Assembly: GCA_017991595.1 (NCBI GenBank)
Contig: JAGOQJ010000009.1
Coordinates: 1-64,000, forward strand
Direction of reading: 5' to 3'
Origin: Candidatus Didemnitutus sp.
Lineage (GTDB): Bacteria; Verrucomicrobiota; Verrucomicrobiia; Opitutales; Opitutaceae
Length of the DNA: 64,000 nucleotides
The notes under the pieces are model-generated. The model saw only the letters and a program-made list of their open reading frames with translations, was not told the DNA's origin and did no database searches. The translations under genes were made by a program, and so were the position numbers. This document shows positions 33,980-44,044 of the stretch, in pieces (the stretch's first letter is position 1; each line of letters opens with the position of its first letter).

Positions 33980-35023
33980 ATGTCCGCGAAAAAAATGCGC
34001 GCCATCGTCAAACCTACGGCCGGTCCCGGCCTGATCATGACCGATGCCCCGGTGCACACGCCGGGCGTCAACGATGTCCTGATCAAGATCAAGAAAACGT
34101 CCATCTGCGGCACCGACGTCCACATCAACAAGTGGGACCAGTGGGCCGCGCGCACGATCAAGCCGCCGCTGATCATCGGTCACGAATACGTCGGCACCGT
34201 CGCCGATGTCGGCGCGGGCGTGGAAGGCTTCGAGCTCGGCCAGCTCGTCACCGGCGAGGGCCACATCGTGTGCGGCCACTGCCGCAACTGCCTCGCCGGC
34301 CGCCGCCACCTTTGCCCGAACACCAAGGGCGTCGGCGTGAACCGCGATGGCGCCTTCGCCGACTACGTCACCATTCCGCAATCCAACGTCTGGAAAGTCC
34401 CGGTCGGCATGGACACGGATGTCGTCTCCTGTTTCGACCCACTCGGCAACGCCGTGCACACCGCGCTGTCCTTCGATCTCGTCGGCGAGGATGTGCTTAT
34501 CACCGGTGCCGGCCCGATCGGCTGCATGGCCATCGCCGTGGCGCGCGCCGCCGGGGCGCGCAAGATCGTCATCACCGACATCAACGACGGTCGCCTCGAA
34601 CTCGCGAAGAAACTTAATCCCACCCGCGTGGTGAACGTCGCGAAGGAGAACCTTCCCGACGTCTGGCACAAGGAACTCGGCATGACCGAGGGCTTCGACG
34701 TGGGTCTCGAGATGTCCGGCAGCCCGCAGGCACTCCGCCAGATGATCGACAACATGGTCAACGGCGGGCGCATCGCCCTCCTCGGCATCATGTCCGGCGA
34801 GGTCGCCATCGACTGGAACAAAGTCGTTTTCAAAATGCTTCACCTCAAGGGCGTCTACGGCCGCGAGATGTTCGAGACTTGGTATAAGATGACGGCGCTC
34901 GTGCAGGGCGGCATGGACATCCGCCCAGTCATCACCCACCGCTTCCCCGTCGAGCGGTTCCAAGAAGGCTTCGAGCTCATGGGCGCCGGCAAGTCCGGCA
35001 AGATCGTCCTCAACTGGGAGTGA
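33980..35023 (+). CDS. tdh: L-threonine 3-dehydrogenase
   Basis: A 347-residue NAD-dependent, zinc alcohol-dehydrogenase-type enzyme oxidising threonine to 2-amino-3-ketobutyrate. [14 protein letters not shown] and GHEYVG belong to the catalytic zinc site. The structural zinc site is [17 protein letters not shown]. The Rossmann motif is [12 protein letters not shown] 33980 starts [11 protein letters not shown]; the frame upstream is not conserved. kbl follows after 4 bases, forming the usual threonine-to-glycine operon. Confidence 0.96.
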   Translation: MSAKKMRAIVKPTAGPGLIMTDAPVHTPGVNDVLIKIKKTSICGTDVHINKWDQWAARTIKPPLIIGHEYVGTVADVGAGVEGFELGQLVTGEGHIVCGHCRNCLAGRRHLCPNTKGVGVNRDGAFADYVTIPQSNVWKVPVGMDTDVVSCFDPLGNAVHTALSFDLVGEDVLITGAGPIGCMAIAVARAAGARKIVITDINDGRLELAKKLNPTRVVNVAKENLPDVWHKELGMTEGFDVGLEMSGSPQALRQMIDNMVNGGRIALLGIMSGEVAIDWNKVVFKMLHLKGVYGREMFETWYKMTALVQGGMDIRPVITHRFPVERFQEGFELMGAGKSGKIVLNWE

Positions 35024-35027
35024 TTTC

Positions 35028-36218
35028 ATGAATTCCGCCTACTACGACCACCTGCGCCAGACTCTCGGCGAAATCGACGCCGCGGGCCTCTACAAGCGCG
35101 AGCGCATCATCACCACCCAGCAGACCGCGCACATCGCCGTCGCCTCCGGCCAACGCGTGCTGAACATGTGCGCGAACAATTACCTCGGCCTCGCGGACAA
35201 TCCCGAGCTCATCGCCGCCGCGCGCGCCTCCCTCGACCGCTGGGGCTACGGCCTCGCCTCCGTGCGCTTCATCTGCGGCACGCAGCAGCTCCACAAGGAC
35301 CTCGAAGCCGCGATCTCGCGCTTCCTCGGCACCGAGGACACCATCCTCTACTCCTCCTGCTTCGACGCCAACGGCGGCCTGTTCGAGACGCTGCTCGGCG
35401 CCGAGGACGCCGTGATCTCGGACGAGCTGAACCACGCCTCGATCATCGACGGCGTGCGCCTCTGCAAGGCCCAGCGTTACCGCTACAAGAACAACAACCT
35501 CGAGGACCTCGAGGCCAAGTTGAAGGAAGCCGACGCCGCCAAGGCCCGCTTCAAGCTCATCGCCACCGACGGCGTGTTCTCGATGGACGGCTACATCGCC
35601 AACCTCGCCGGCATCTGCGACCTCGCCGACAAATACGGCGCGCTCGTCATGGTCGACGACTCGCACTCCGTCGGCTTCATGGGCCAGACCGGCCGCGGCA
35701 CGCACGAGCACTGCGGCGTGATGGGCCGGATCGATGTCTTCACCGGCACGCTCGGCAAGGCCCTCGGCGGCGCCAGCGGCGGCTACACCTCCGGCAAGAA
35801 GGAGATCATCGACCTGCTCCGCCAGCGTTCGCGCCCCTATCTCTTCTCCAACACGATCGCGCCCGCCATCGGCGCCGCCTCGCTCAAGTGCCTCGAACTG
35901 CTCAGCCGCTCGACCGCGCTGCGCGACAAGCTCGAGGACAACACGCGTTTCTTCCGCGAAGGGCTCACGAAGGCGGGCCTGACGATCAAGCCCGGCACGC
36001 ATCCGATCGTGCCCGTGATGCTCGGCGACGCCGCGCTCTCGCAAAAGTTTGCCGCCAAGATGCTGGAGAAGGGCGTTTACGTGATCGGCTTCTTCTATCC
36101 CGTCGTGCCACAGGGCGCGGCCCGCATCCGCACGCAAGTCTCCGCCGCCCACAGCAAGGAAGACCTCGCGTTCGCGATCGAGAAATTCGCCGAGACGAAA
36201 CGCGAGCTGGGGCTCTGA
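35028..36218 (+). CDS. kbl: Glycine C-acetyltransferase (2-amino-3-ketobutyrate CoA ligase)
   Basis: A 396-residue PLP enzyme splitting 2-amino-3-ketobutyrate with CoA into glycine and acetyl-CoA. The PLP lysine lies in [24 protein letters not shown] and the N-terminal [10 protein letters not shown] are family signatures. It lies 4 bases after tdh; the two products form one pathway. The secreted-protein gene begins 3 bases later. Confidence 0.96.
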   Translation: MNSAYYDHLRQTLGEIDAAGLYKRERIITTQQTAHIAVASGQRVLNMCANNYLGLADNPELIAAARASLDRWGYGLASVRFICGTQQLHKDLEAAISRFLGTEDTILYSSCFDANGGLFETLLGAEDAVISDELNHASIIDGVRLCKAQRYRYKNNNLEDLEAKLKEADAAKARFKLIATDGVFSMDGYIANLAGICDLADKYGALVMVDDSHSVGFMGQTGRGTHEHCGVMGRIDVFTGTLGKALGGASGGYTSGKKEIIDLLRQRSRPYLFSNTIAPAIGAASLKCLELLSRSTALRDKLEDNTRFFREGLTKAGLTIKPGTHPIVPVMLGDAALSQKFAAKMLEKGVYVIGFFYPVVPQGAARIRTQVSAAHSKEDLAFAIEKFAETKRELGL

Positions 36219-36221
36219 TTC

Positions 36222-37010
36222 ATGCGCCGCCTCGTTCTCGCGCTCTGCTGCCTGCTCCCACTGGGAGCGGCGGCGCAGCATGTCGAGTGGGACCGGATCC
36301 ATCTGGGCGAGATGGACCGCCGGTTAAATGAACTGCGCTACGAAGCGAACGACGCCATCGCTGCCGACGACACGGATCTGTTTCGTCGCAAAGTCGCCGA
36401 GATGCAAAAAGTCGTCGACGAAACCGTCGATCGCGTCTCCCCGGGCACGAGCTTCGCGCTGAAACTGGACATGCAGCTGGCCTTCACCCTGCTGGAGGAA
36501 ATGGCGTTCTACTTGCGACAATCCCGCGCGCTGCAGGAGGTCAACGTGTTCGACTTGCAGAACCTCAGCGACACCGGCGGTTTCGTGGCGCGTCAGGAGC
36601 GCGTGCGCCAAGTGATTGACGCGAATAGCCAGCTTCTCGACCGACTCGCCAACGTGACGCAGACGATCACCGATTTCGCGGCAAAATCAGCGCGTGATCC
36701 CGTCCGACAGGCCGCGCTCGCCAAGCGTGCCGAGGCGATGATGGAAGAGAAACTCTCTCCGCTGCGCACGTTCCTGGAGATCGATCGCGAGTGTCTGTTG
36801 CAAATCGACCAGATGCTCGGGCTCCTGCATCTGCACCCGAATGGGTGGGCCGTCGGCCGAACCGGAGGCATGCGCTGGCTCGACCGTGACGTGGAGACCA
36901 AGTTCAAGACGATGCTCCAGGCGCTGGTGCTTTCCGAGGAACGCCGCCTGACCGCGGGTCGGAAGATTCGCGGGCTCGCCTACGACTACGACCGCGCCAA
37001 TCCCCGGTAA
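36222..37010 (+). CDS. Secreted helical protein, unknown
   Basis: A 262-residue protein with a short signal peptide (MRRLVLALCCLLPLGAAAQ). The rest is mainly alpha-helical, with heptad-like segments such as DLFRRKVAEMQKVVDETVDRV and RVRQVIDANSQLLDRL. No catalytic motif or membrane helix is visible in the mature part. I do not recognise the family. It begins 3 bases after kbl and may simply share its transcript. Envelope localisation is inferred from the signal only. Confidence 0.65.
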   Translation: MRRLVLALCCLLPLGAAAQHVEWDRIHLGEMDRRLNELRYEANDAIAADDTDLFRRKVAEMQKVVDETVDRVSPGTSFALKLDMQLAFTLLEEMAFYLRQSRALQEVNVFDLQNLSDTGGFVARQERVRQVIDANSQLLDRLANVTQTITDFAAKSARDPVRQAALAKRAEAMMEEKLSPLRTFLEIDRECLLQIDQMLGLLHLHPNGWAVGRTGGMRWLDRDVETKFKTMLQALVLSEERRLTAGRKIRGLAYDYDRANPR

Positions 37011-37027
37011 AATCCCCGCCCAACGCA

Positions 37028-37798
37028 TCAAAGGGCGGCGGCAAATTCTCGCAACGTGCGCCAGTAATGCTCGCGCGCCACGGCATCGAGTCCGCCATGG
37101 CCACCACCGGGCACGATGAGCTTCCGCTTCGGCTCGTGGGCCGCACCGAAGAGTGCTTCGCCGTGCCAGACCGGGATCACGGGATCGGCCGTGCCATGCA
37201 GCACCAACACCGGGCAATGCACGTCGCGCAGCCTGCGCTCGTTGGGAAACATGTCGCCCCACAGAACCGGCCAGCGCGTCATCACGCGATAAGCGCTGAC
37301 GAACGTGCTCTCCAGCACCAGCCCCGCGAGCGGCTCAGTCCGAGCCAGCTCCACCGCCGAGCCGCCGCCCAGCGAAAAGCCGAAGGCGATCACGCGATCG
37401 GAAGGCGTGCCGTTTTGATTCAGCCACGCGAGCAGGAGGCGTGCGTCGGCATGGCAGTTCGCTTCACTCGGCGTCCCCTGCGTGTGGCCGTAACCGCGGT
37501 ATTCGTAAGTCAGCACCGAGAATCCGGCCTTCACATATTCGGGCAGATAGCTCGCGAGCGCGCCGAGTTCCTCGCCGTTGCCGGAGAAATAGAGCAAGGT
37601 GAACTTCGCTTCCGGATTCTTCCAGTGCCGCGCGTGCAACGTGATGCCATCGGGCGTCTGCAAGCGGATCGTCTCCGGCGCGAGCGGCGCACGCGCTGAC
37701 GGACGCAGGAACATCATCCCGGGGGCGACGATCCGCGCCAGCAGGCAGGCCGTAACATAGAGCGCGAGCAGGAGTGCGGACACGCCGAGGATTTTCAT
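37028..37798 (-). CDS. Membrane-anchored alpha/beta-hydrolase
   Basis: 256 residues with an N-terminal hydrophobic anchor (GVSALLLALYVTACLLARIV). The fold is opened by FTLLYFSGNGEELG, the nucleophile Ser is in GFSLGGGSAVE, the Asp follows HGTADPVIPV, and the His is in GGGHGGLD. This layout resembles the BEM46/YfhR-type hydrolases, whose physiological substrate is mostly unknown. It faces the secreted-protein gene tail to tail across 17 bases. Confidence 0.85.
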   Translation of the reverse strand: MKILGVSALLLALYVTACLLARIVAPGMMFLRPSARAPLAPETIRLQTPDGITLHARHWKNPEAKFTLLYFSGNGEELGALASYLPEYVKAGFSVLTYEYRGYGHTQGTPSEANCHADARLLLAWLNQNGTPSDRVIAFGFSLGGGSAVELARTEPLAGLVLESTFVSAYRVMTRWPVLWGDMFPNERRLRDVHCPVLVLHGTADPVIPVWHGEALFGAAHEPKRKLIVPGGGHGGLDAVAREHYWRTLREFAAAL

Positions 37799-37834
37799 CG
37801 GGCGCGCGCTTCCTTTCTCAGCTGGTTGAACGGG

Positions 37835-39148
37835 CTAGCGCCCGCCCAACGCATCGCGCACGGCCTCGACCACGCGGTCGCGCGGCACTTCGCGCTCGGA
37901 GCGGTCGGACATGTCGCGGATCTTCACGACGCCCTTGGCGAGTTCGTCGCCGCCGTAGATGAGCGCGAGTTTCGCGCCGGCCTCGGCGGCCGCTTTGAAC
38001 TGCTTGCCGAAGGCGACGTCCTTGAGCGGATAGTCGACCCGCCAGCCGGCGGCGCGCAGCGCGCGGATGTCGGCGAAGGCCGCGGCACGCTCCGCCTCGC
38101 CGCCGATGACGGCGTAGACGTCGGGCGCGTTGACGAAGGTCGGCGTGAGGCCGCGTTGCTCGAGCAGCAGGCCGGTCGTCACGTCGCCGATGGCGAAGCC
38201 GACGGCCGGCAGGTCGGCGTAGCCGAGTTTCTTGACGAGATCGTTGTAGCGTCCGCCACCGGCGAGGGCGCGGAGATCGCCCTTGCGGTCGAAGGCCTCG
38301 AAGACGAAGCCCGTGTAGTAGGCGAGGCCGCGCACGACGGCGAGGTCGACGCTGACGAAGTCACCGAGGCCCATCGCGGCGAGGCCGCCGAGAACCTTGC
38401 ACCAGTCGGCGAGGCGCGCGTTGAGTTTTTCGGAGCCGAACGGCGCGAGCGCCGCTTCGAGGTCGTCGAGGCTCTTGATCTGGAGAAACGCGAGGACCTT
38501 GCCCTTCTTCGCCTCGTCGAGCGCGCTGTGCGCCTCAACGTAGCCCTTGAAGGCATCGTCCCCCATCTTCTCGTAGCGATCGATCGCGCCGAGGATGCCG
38601 CGGGACTGCGCGTCGTCGAAGCCGAGCGCTTCGAGGTAGAAAAACCACAGGTCGCGGTCGCTCAGGCGGACGTAGAAATCGTCCTTCGTCAGGCCGAAGC
38701 CCGTCATGCACTGGATCAGCAGCGCGATGAGCTCGATCTCAGCCTCGGGGCCGGCTTCGCCGAAGATGTCGGCGTTGAATTGGTTGAAGGCGCGGAGGCG
38801 GCCCTTTTGCGCGCGTTCGTAGCGGTAGAATTCCGCGATGCTGAACCACTTGATCGGTCGCTTGAGCGCGCCGGCCTTGGCGCCGACCATGCGACAGACC
38901 GTCGGGGTCATCTCCGGGCGGAGCGAGACTTCGCGACCACCTTTATCGGTGAAGGCGAACAGCTGCGTCTCGATTTCGTCGCCCGACTTGGTCGTGTAGA
39001 GTTCGAGCGGCTCGAGGACGGGCGCGTCGTATTCCTGAAAGCCGTAGGACTGAGCGGCTTGGCGCCAGAGACGGAAGATGTGCTGAAGACGGGAGAAGTC
39101 TTCCGGATAAAATTCCCGGAAGCCTGGGAGGGACTGAAAACCGGCCAT
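37835..39148 (-). CDS. hisS: Histidyl-tRNA synthetase
   Basis: A 437-residue class II aminoacyl-tRNA synthetase. Motif 2 is WFSIAEFYRYERAQKGRLRAFNQFNADIFG. The HisRS-specific signature LAYYTGFVFEAFD and the glycine-rich ALAGGGRYNDL are present. The C-terminal anticodon-binding domain occupies about residues 335-435. Length matches the family. A nucleoid-protein gene lies 29 bases upstream on the same strand. Confidence 0.95.
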   Translation of the reverse strand: MAGFQSLPGFREFYPEDFSRLQHIFRLWRQAAQSYGFQEYDAPVLEPLELYTTKSGDEIETQLFAFTDKGGREVSLRPEMTPTVCRMVGAKAGALKRPIKWFSIAEFYRYERAQKGRLRAFNQFNADIFGEAGPEAEIELIALLIQCMTGFGLTKDDFYVRLSDRDLWFFYLEALGFDDAQSRGILGAIDRYEKMGDDAFKGYVEAHSALDEAKKGKVLAFLQIKSLDDLEAALAPFGSEKLNARLADWCKVLGGLAAMGLGDFVSVDLAVVRGLAYYTGFVFEAFDRKGDLRALAGGGRYNDLVKKLGYADLPAVGFAIGDVTTGLLLEQRGLTPTFVNAPDVYAVIGGEAERAAAFADIRALRAAGWRVDYPLKDVAFGKQFKAAAEAGAKLALIYGGDELAKGVVKIRDMSDRSEREVPRDRVVEAVRDALGGR

Positions 39149-39177
39149 GAAACGGGTGCGCTACCGACGGACGTCGC

Positions 39178-39543
39178 TCAGGACGTCTCGTCATCGTCGC
39201 CGTCGTCGGCCGAGGCCGGCGCGGGCGGGTTGGCCTTCAGTTGATCGAGGCTGAGGGCCTTGATCTTCTGTTTCAAAATCTTGCCGCTCTTGAACTTCAC
39301 GACGGCGCGCTCCGGGATGACGACTTCCGTCTCCGGCTTGTTCGGGTTGCGGCCGACGCGGGCTTTGCGCACTTGCACTTCCAGAACTCCGAAGTTGCGC
39401 AACTCGACGTTCCGGCCCGCGGCGAGCGCGTCCATGACGATATCGAGAGTCATCTGCACAGTATCTTGGATTTGTTTCTGCGGGAACCCGGTCTTCTCGT
39501 AGATTTCGAGGACGATTTCGCGTTTGGTCAGATTGGTCGACAT
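39178..39543 (-). CDS. HU/IHF-family DNA-binding protein
   Basis: A 121-residue nucleoid protein. The typical HU fold covers residues 1-95: NLTKREIVLEIYEKTG, then VELRNFGVLEVQVRKARVGRNPNKPE, the arm that contacts DNA. The C-terminal extension of about 25 residues is acidic and ends DDGDDDETS, unlike standard HU. Whether it is an HU or an IHF subunit cannot be told. It is upstream of hisS on the same strand. Confidence 0.92.
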   Translation of the reverse strand: MSTNLTKREIVLEIYEKTGFPQKQIQDTVQMTLDIVMDALAAGRNVELRNFGVLEVQVRKARVGRNPNKPETEVVIPERAVVKFKSGKILKQKIKALSLDQLKANPPAPASADDGDDDETS

Positions 39544-39651
39544 GGCGTGGGCGGGGTTAAGTGATGACGCTAGGTTGACGGCACAAACAATTCACCACCG
39601 CGTGCTTGCGTCAATGGCAAACCCGCGTAAGGGGTTCTGCCTATCCGACTC

Positions 39652-40347
39652 ATGCCCGATCCCACCGCAGTGCGCTCCATGTTTGCCCGGATTGCCGGGC
39701 GCTACGATGTGGCCAACCACCTTCTCAGTGGCGGCGTTGATTATTGGTGGCGCCAACGTCTGGTGCGCGCCGTGCACGACGCCCGCCCGCAGGACGTGCT
39801 CGATCTCGCAACTGGCAGCGGTGACGTGGCTTTCGCGATTTCCAACGGTTTGCCGCGCACGGTGCGGATCACCGGCATGGATTTCTGCCAGCCGATGCTG
39901 GACGAGGCGGTGAAGAAGCGGGCGGCGAACGCGCGCTGGCGCGACATTGCCTTTCAGCAAGGTGACGGCATGGCCCTGCCCTTGGCCGATGCGCAGTATG
40001 ACGCAGTCACGATCTCCTTCGGCCTCCGCAACATGGCGGACCGACACAAGTCGCTGAGCGAGATGCGCCGCGTGCTGCGCCCGGGCGGGCGGCTGTTCGT
40101 GCTGGAGTTCTCGCAGCCCGCCGCGTGGTTCCGTCCGTTTTATTATGGTTACCTGAAGTTCGTGCTGCCGACGATCGCGAGTGTCGTGACTGGCGACCGC
40201 GGCGCCTACGAGTATCTCTGCGGGTCAATCGAACAATTTCCCGGACGCGAGGCGATGAGCGCGGAGATCCTACGCGCCGGCTTCAAGCGCGTGCACGCGA
40301 CGCCGCTGACCTTCGGCATCGTGGCGTTGCACGAAGCGGTGGCCTGA
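39652..40347 (+). CDS. ubiE: Demethylmenaquinone methyltransferase
   Basis: A 231-residue SAM-dependent methyltransferase for the last step of menaquinone (or ubiquinone) biosynthesis. VLDLATGSGDVAF is the SAM-binding motif. YDAVTISFGLRNMADRHKSLSEM and RVLRPGGRLFVLEFS are UbiE/MenG signatures. The N-terminus FARIAGRYDVANHLLS is also typical. The gene is alone on the plus strand between convergent and divergent neighbours. Confidence 0.95.
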   Translation: MPDPTAVRSMFARIAGRYDVANHLLSGGVDYWWRQRLVRAVHDARPQDVLDLATGSGDVAFAISNGLPRTVRITGMDFCQPMLDEAVKKRAANARWRDIAFQQGDGMALPLADAQYDAVTISFGLRNMADRHKSLSEMRRVLRPGGRLFVLEFSQPAAWFRPFYYGYLKFVLPTIASVVTGDRGAYEYLCGSIEQFPGREAMSAEILRAGFKRVHATPLTFGIVALHEAVA

Positions 40348-40410
40348 GACGACACGGCATCACGCGCCGCGAGTCGCACGCCGCGCCGCGCGCCCGAGCC
40401 CAAGGTTGCG

Positions 40411-40608
40411 CTACTTCGTGGTGCGCACGGCGCGCTCGAGCTTGGCCGCGCGCTGGTCGGCGTAATGGTTGTTCACCACGAGCACGGCGTGGATCGCCCC
40501 GGGCACGTAGAAGCAGAGCGTGAGCAACAGGTTCAGGAAAAACTGCACGGGTTTGCCGCAGAGCAGCACCGCGACCGGCGGCAGGACGATGGCGAGGAAG
40601 AGTCGCAC
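40411..40608 (-). CDS. Pmp3/YqaE-family small membrane protein
   Basis: A 65-residue proteolipid with two hydrophobic segments, LFLAIVLPPVAVLLC and FFLNLLLTLCFYVPGAIHAVLVV. It ends in a charged tail. The Pmp3 signature PPVAVLLCGKP and the motif FYVPGAIHA are clear. It starts at GTG 40608, directly after the stop of the IscA-like gene. Family members help maintain membrane potential or respond to stress. Confidence 0.85.
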   Translation of the reverse strand: MRLFLAIVLPPVAVLLCGKPVQFFLNLLLTLCFYVPGAIHAVLVVNNHYADQRAAKLERAVRTTK

Positions 40609-40609
40609 G

Positions 40610-40927
40610 TCAGTTGAAGGATTTGCCGCAACCGCAGGTGCTCTGCGCATTGGGATTCCGGATCTCGAAGCCCTTGCCTTGGAGGCCGTCGTCGAAATCC
40701 ACGCTCGAACCGCTGAGGTAAACAAGGCTGGTCGCATCCATCAGCACCTCGACGCCCTCGGTGACGAAGCGTTGATCGCCGTCCTTGGGCAGATCGAAGG
40801 ACATGCCGTATTGGAAACCGGAGCAGCCGCCGTTCTCGATGAACACCCGCAGTCGCTTCTGCGGGTCACCGAGGCCGGCTTGCATCGAGCGCACTTGCTG
40901 GGCGGCGCGGGGCGTGAGCGTGATCAT
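40610..40927 (-). CDS. Iron-sulfur cluster assembly A-type carrier
   Basis: A 105-residue A-type Fe-S carrier (IscA/ErpA family). Three conserved cysteines are visible: one in ENGGCSGFQYG and two in STCGCGKSF near the C-terminus. Length and motifs match the family. Which paralogue it is (IscA, ErpA, SufA) cannot be told from sequence alone. The Pmp3-like gene follows directly on the same strand. Confidence 0.92.
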   Translation of the reverse strand: MITLTPRAAQQVRSMQAGLGDPQKRLRVFIENGGCSGFQYGMSFDLPKDGDQRFVTEGVEVLMDATSLVYLSGSSVDFDDGLQGKGFEIRNPNAQSTCGCGKSFN

Positions 40928-41064
40928 GCGCGCAACCTAAACCCGCTCTCCCGCTTGTCAACGGACGCCACCGCCTGCGACTGCTGGTAAATCCGTGCGG
41001 CGCGCGGACCGTGCCCCGGGTGATTCCTCCCTCGTGAAGCAGGAACCGTGCAACTTTCGCCGCT

Positions 41065-42102
41065 GTGTTCTTGCCAGCTTCGGCCCCGGCCCGTTTTCTC
41101 CCGGCAGTGGCCTCCTTGAAGCACATCTTCAACGAACTGCATTACGAACTCACCCGGAAGATCTCCGAGGGTGGGATGGGCGTCGTTTACGAAGCCGTGC
41201 AGCGCGGCTCGGGCCAGTTCAGCAAGGTCGTCGCGATCAAACTCATCCGGGAGGAATATTCCTCCATCCCGGAATTCCAGAAAAACTTCATCGGCGAGGC
41301 CCGGCTCGTCGCCGACCTGATCCACACCAACATCGTCCAGACTTACCACCTCGGCCAGATCGGCGGGCAGTATTTCATGACGATGGAATACGTGAACGGC
41401 ATGAACCTCGAGCAGTTCCTCGAGCGCCATGCCGAGTTGAAGCGCCCGCTGCCGGTCGACCTCGCGGCCTTCATCGTCTCCCGCGTCTGCCGCGGCCTCG
41501 CCTACGCGCACACGAAACGCGGCACCGACGGCCGCCTGCTCGGCATCGTCCATCGCGACGTGAACCCGAAGAACGTCATGCTCGCCGTCGAAGGCGACGT
41601 GAAGCTCACGGACTTCGGCATAGCGAAGGCTCTGGACCTGATGTATAACGAGGAAGGCAAAGTCATCCCGGGCAAGGACGAGTATCTCTCCCCCGAGGGC
41701 GCCAGTTACGCCGTGACCGATGCCCGCTCCGATCTTTTCTCGCTCGGCATCGTGTTGTCCGAGCTGCTGCTGGGCCGGAACTGCTTCCGCTCCGCCAACC
41801 GCCTCGATTCGCGCCGCAACATCCTCCAGATGCCCATCCCGCGCTTCAGCGTGCTGCGCCCCGACATCGACGCCCGCCTCGAAGGCATTCTGCAACGCGC
41901 GCTCCAACGCCCCCGCGAGCTGCGTTATCAATCCGCCTCCGAGATGATGACCGATCTCGAGCTCTACCTTTACAGCGACCGCTACGGCCCGACCAACGAG
42001 AAGCTGGCCGTTTACCTGCGCGAGCTGTCCGCCCCGCCCACGCCATCCCCCACCGCTCGCCCCGCGCTCCCCACCCCGCCACCCCTTGAACGCCTCGGCT
42101 GA
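41065..42102 (+). CDS. Serine/threonine protein kinase
   Basis: A 345-residue Hanks-type kinase without a transmembrane segment. The glycine-rich loop is [11 protein letters not shown], the lysine is in VVAIKLIRE, the catalytic loop is [11 protein letters not shown], and DFG is in [14 protein letters not shown] replaces the usual APE. The C-terminal tail is rich in Pro. Starts at GTG; GTG 41107 is an alternative. The rpoN gene begins 12 bases after the stop, so the kinase and sigma-54 are probably co-transcribed. Its target is unknown. Confidence 0.9.
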   Translation: MFLPASAPARFLPAVASLKHIFNELHYELTRKISEGGMGVVYEAVQRGSGQFSKVVAIKLIREEYSSIPEFQKNFIGEARLVADLIHTNIVQTYHLGQIGGQYFMTMEYVNGMNLEQFLERHAELKRPLPVDLAAFIVSRVCRGLAYAHTKRGTDGRLLGIVHRDVNPKNVMLAVEGDVKLTDFGIAKALDLMYNEEGKVIPGKDEYLSPEGASYAVTDARSDLFSLGIVLSELLLGRNCFRSANRLDSRRNILQMPIPRFSVLRPDIDARLEGILQRALQRPRELRYQSASEMMTDLELYLYSDRYGPTNEKLAVYLRELSAPPTPSPTARPALPTPPPLERLG

Positions 42103-42114
42103 TCCATCGCGCGC

Positions 42115-43584
42115 ATGAGTGGTCCGGGCTTCCATCAAGGCTTCCAGCAGCGGCAGACGCAGCAGCTCGTGCTCGCGCCGCAGATGCGGCAGTCGCTCAA
42201 GATCCTGCAGGTCGCGGCCATGGATCTGCGCGCCGCCATCCAGGAGGAACTCCAGGCCAATCCCACCCTTGAGGAACTGCCCATGGAGGGCATCAGCCTC
42301 GACCGCCGCGAAGCCAACACTGAGAACGAAGGCGATGCCTCGCCTGAGACCGGCTCGCAGGAGGCGATGGATTTTTCCAAGGACAAGGACCTCGAGATCC
42401 TCGGCAAACTCAACGATGACTGGCGCGACCACCTCAGCGACACCGGCGGCGTCCGGCAGACCACGCCCGAGGAAGACGAACGTCGCCAGCACTTCCTCGA
42501 TTCCCTCACCAGCGAGACGTCCCTCTCCGAGCATCTCATCCAGCAGGCCGAGCTCACCGAGGCGACGCCTGAGGTGCGCGCCGCCATGCGCTACCTCGTC
42601 GGCAGCCTCGACGATCGCGGTTTCCTCACCGCGACCCTCTCCGACATCGCGATGATGTCGGGCCTGCCGCTCGATGTCGTGCAACAGGCCTCCAAACTGC
42701 TCCGCACCTTCGATCCGCCCGGCATCGGCGCCGTCGACCTAGGCGACTGCCTGCTGCTCCAGCTCGCGCACAAGGGCCGGGAAAAATCCGTCGCCGCGCG
42801 CATCATCCGCGATCACTTCGAGTTGCTCGTCCGCCGACGCATTCCCGACCTCGCGCGCCGCACCGGCCTCGGCCCCGAAATCATCCAGGAAGCCATCGAG
42901 GAGATTGGCACGCTCGACCCCGCGCCGGGCCGCCGCTTCGGCGACGACTCCAACCGCGTCGTCGTGCCCGATGTCACCGTCGAGAAGGAAGGCACCGAGT
43001 GGAAGATCACGCTCAACCAGGATTACATCCCGCGCCTCCGGCTCTCCAACACCTACAAGGATCTCATCGCGAAGGGCACGCTGAACAAGACCGAGCGCGA
43101 CTACCTCCGCGAGAAGCTCCGCTCCGGTAAGTTCATCATCAATGCCATCGAGCAGCGCCAGCGCACGATCGAGCGCATCACGCGGGAAATTCTGCGCCAC
43201 CAGGCCGAGTTTTTCGAGGAAGGCGTCTCGAAATTGAAGCCGCTCACGATGACCCAGATCGCCGACATCATCGGCGTGCATGAGACCACGGTGAGCCGCG
43301 CCGTCGCCAACAAATACATGCGCACGCCGCACGGCGTCTTCGACATGAAGTTTTTCTTCACCTCCGGCTACCAATCGGAGGCGGGCCAAGCCGTGGCCAA
43401 CACCAGCGTGAAGGAAATGATCGCCGACATCGTAGCCGGCGAGGACCCCGGCGCGCCCTTGAGCGATCAGGACATCGTCGGCGTGCTTGACAGCAAAGGC
43501 CTCAAGATTGCCCGCCGCACCGTGGCCAAGTATCGCGAGGAACTCGGCTTGCTGCCGAGCAACCTGCGGCGGCGTTACGATTGA
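42115..43584 (+). CDS. rpoN: RNA polymerase sigma-54 factor
   Basis: A 489-residue sigma factor that needs AAA+ enhancer-binding proteins. The N-terminal glutamine-rich activator region is QQRQTQQLVLAPQMRQSLKIL. It is followed by the core-binding region and the helix-turn-helix (MTQIADIIGVHETTVSRAVANKYM). The C-terminal RpoN box is ARRTVAKYREELGLLPSNLRR. Length is typical. It is preceded closely by a protein kinase gene, an uncommon partner. Confidence 0.96.
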   Translation: MSGPGFHQGFQQRQTQQLVLAPQMRQSLKILQVAAMDLRAAIQEELQANPTLEELPMEGISLDRREANTENEGDASPETGSQEAMDFSKDKDLEILGKLNDDWRDHLSDTGGVRQTTPEEDERRQHFLDSLTSETSLSEHLIQQAELTEATPEVRAAMRYLVGSLDDRGFLTATLSDIAMMSGLPLDVVQQASKLLRTFDPPGIGAVDLGDCLLLQLAHKGREKSVAARIIRDHFELLVRRRIPDLARRTGLGPEIIQEAIEEIGTLDPAPGRRFGDDSNRVVVPDVTVEKEGTEWKITLNQDYIPRLRLSNTYKDLIAKGTLNKTERDYLREKLRSGKFIINAIEQRQRTIERITREILRHQAEFFEEGVSKLKPLTMTQIADIIGVHETTVSRAVANKYMRTPHGVFDMKFFFTSGYQSEAGQAVANTSVKEMIADIVAGEDPGAPLSDQDIVGVLDSKGLKIARRTVAKYREELGLLPSNLRRRYD

Positions 43585-44044
43585 ACTCACTCGGATGCGG
43601 ACGCGGCTCGGGGTCAGCGCTTTCACCGCGCGCCCGCCGTCGCCCCTGTTGTCGGTTCATGCGCCCGCCGTCGCCCATGATCACCGCATCGATCCCGCCC
43701 CACGTGCACCCAGCTATGGTGCGGCCCACGCCGGTGGCAAAGTAACCTATTAGGTTACCAATGTGAATGACGCGACCGCGTCGTTTCACTCTGGAGTGAG
43801 GCGAAAAGCGTAACCGAATGGGTTACACAACAGGACGCGCGACTGACGGCTTGGTTCGACCGCCCCAAAAGCACGGAGTCATCCTCCTCCGACCGGTCCT
43901 GTAGCCAACGGGAACCACGGGAAGATGGATGACTCCCCTCCATGACGCAGGCCACGTGCCACGGTTACGTGAGGCATTGCACGGAAAATCGACGCTCCGC
44001 GCACAACGGCGCGCGCGCATGCGCGCCATGCCCGCGTGCGCACC
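43585..44044. other. 460-bp intergenic region with dyads and direct repeats
   Basis: Between rpoN and the convergent receiver gene. It contains a 16-bp direct repeat (GCGCCCGCCGTCGCCC at 43630-43645 and 43661-43676). A pair of GTAACC-type dyads follows at 43742-43826, with two short perfect hairpins between them (GACGCG/CGCGTC and TCACTC/GAGTGA). No convincing open reading frame was found. It looks like a structured non-coding segment, but its role is unknown. Confidence 0.5.
43742..43826. repeat. Pair of inverted-repeat dyads downstream of rpoN
   Basis: The left dyad is GTAACCTA, T, TAGGTTAC (43742-43758). The right dyad is GTAACC, GAATG, GGTTAC (43810-43826). Starts are 68 bp apart. The half-site and N5 spacing match the layout at 33752-33841 with different bases, so pairing is conserved while sequence is not. 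Confidence 0.6.
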
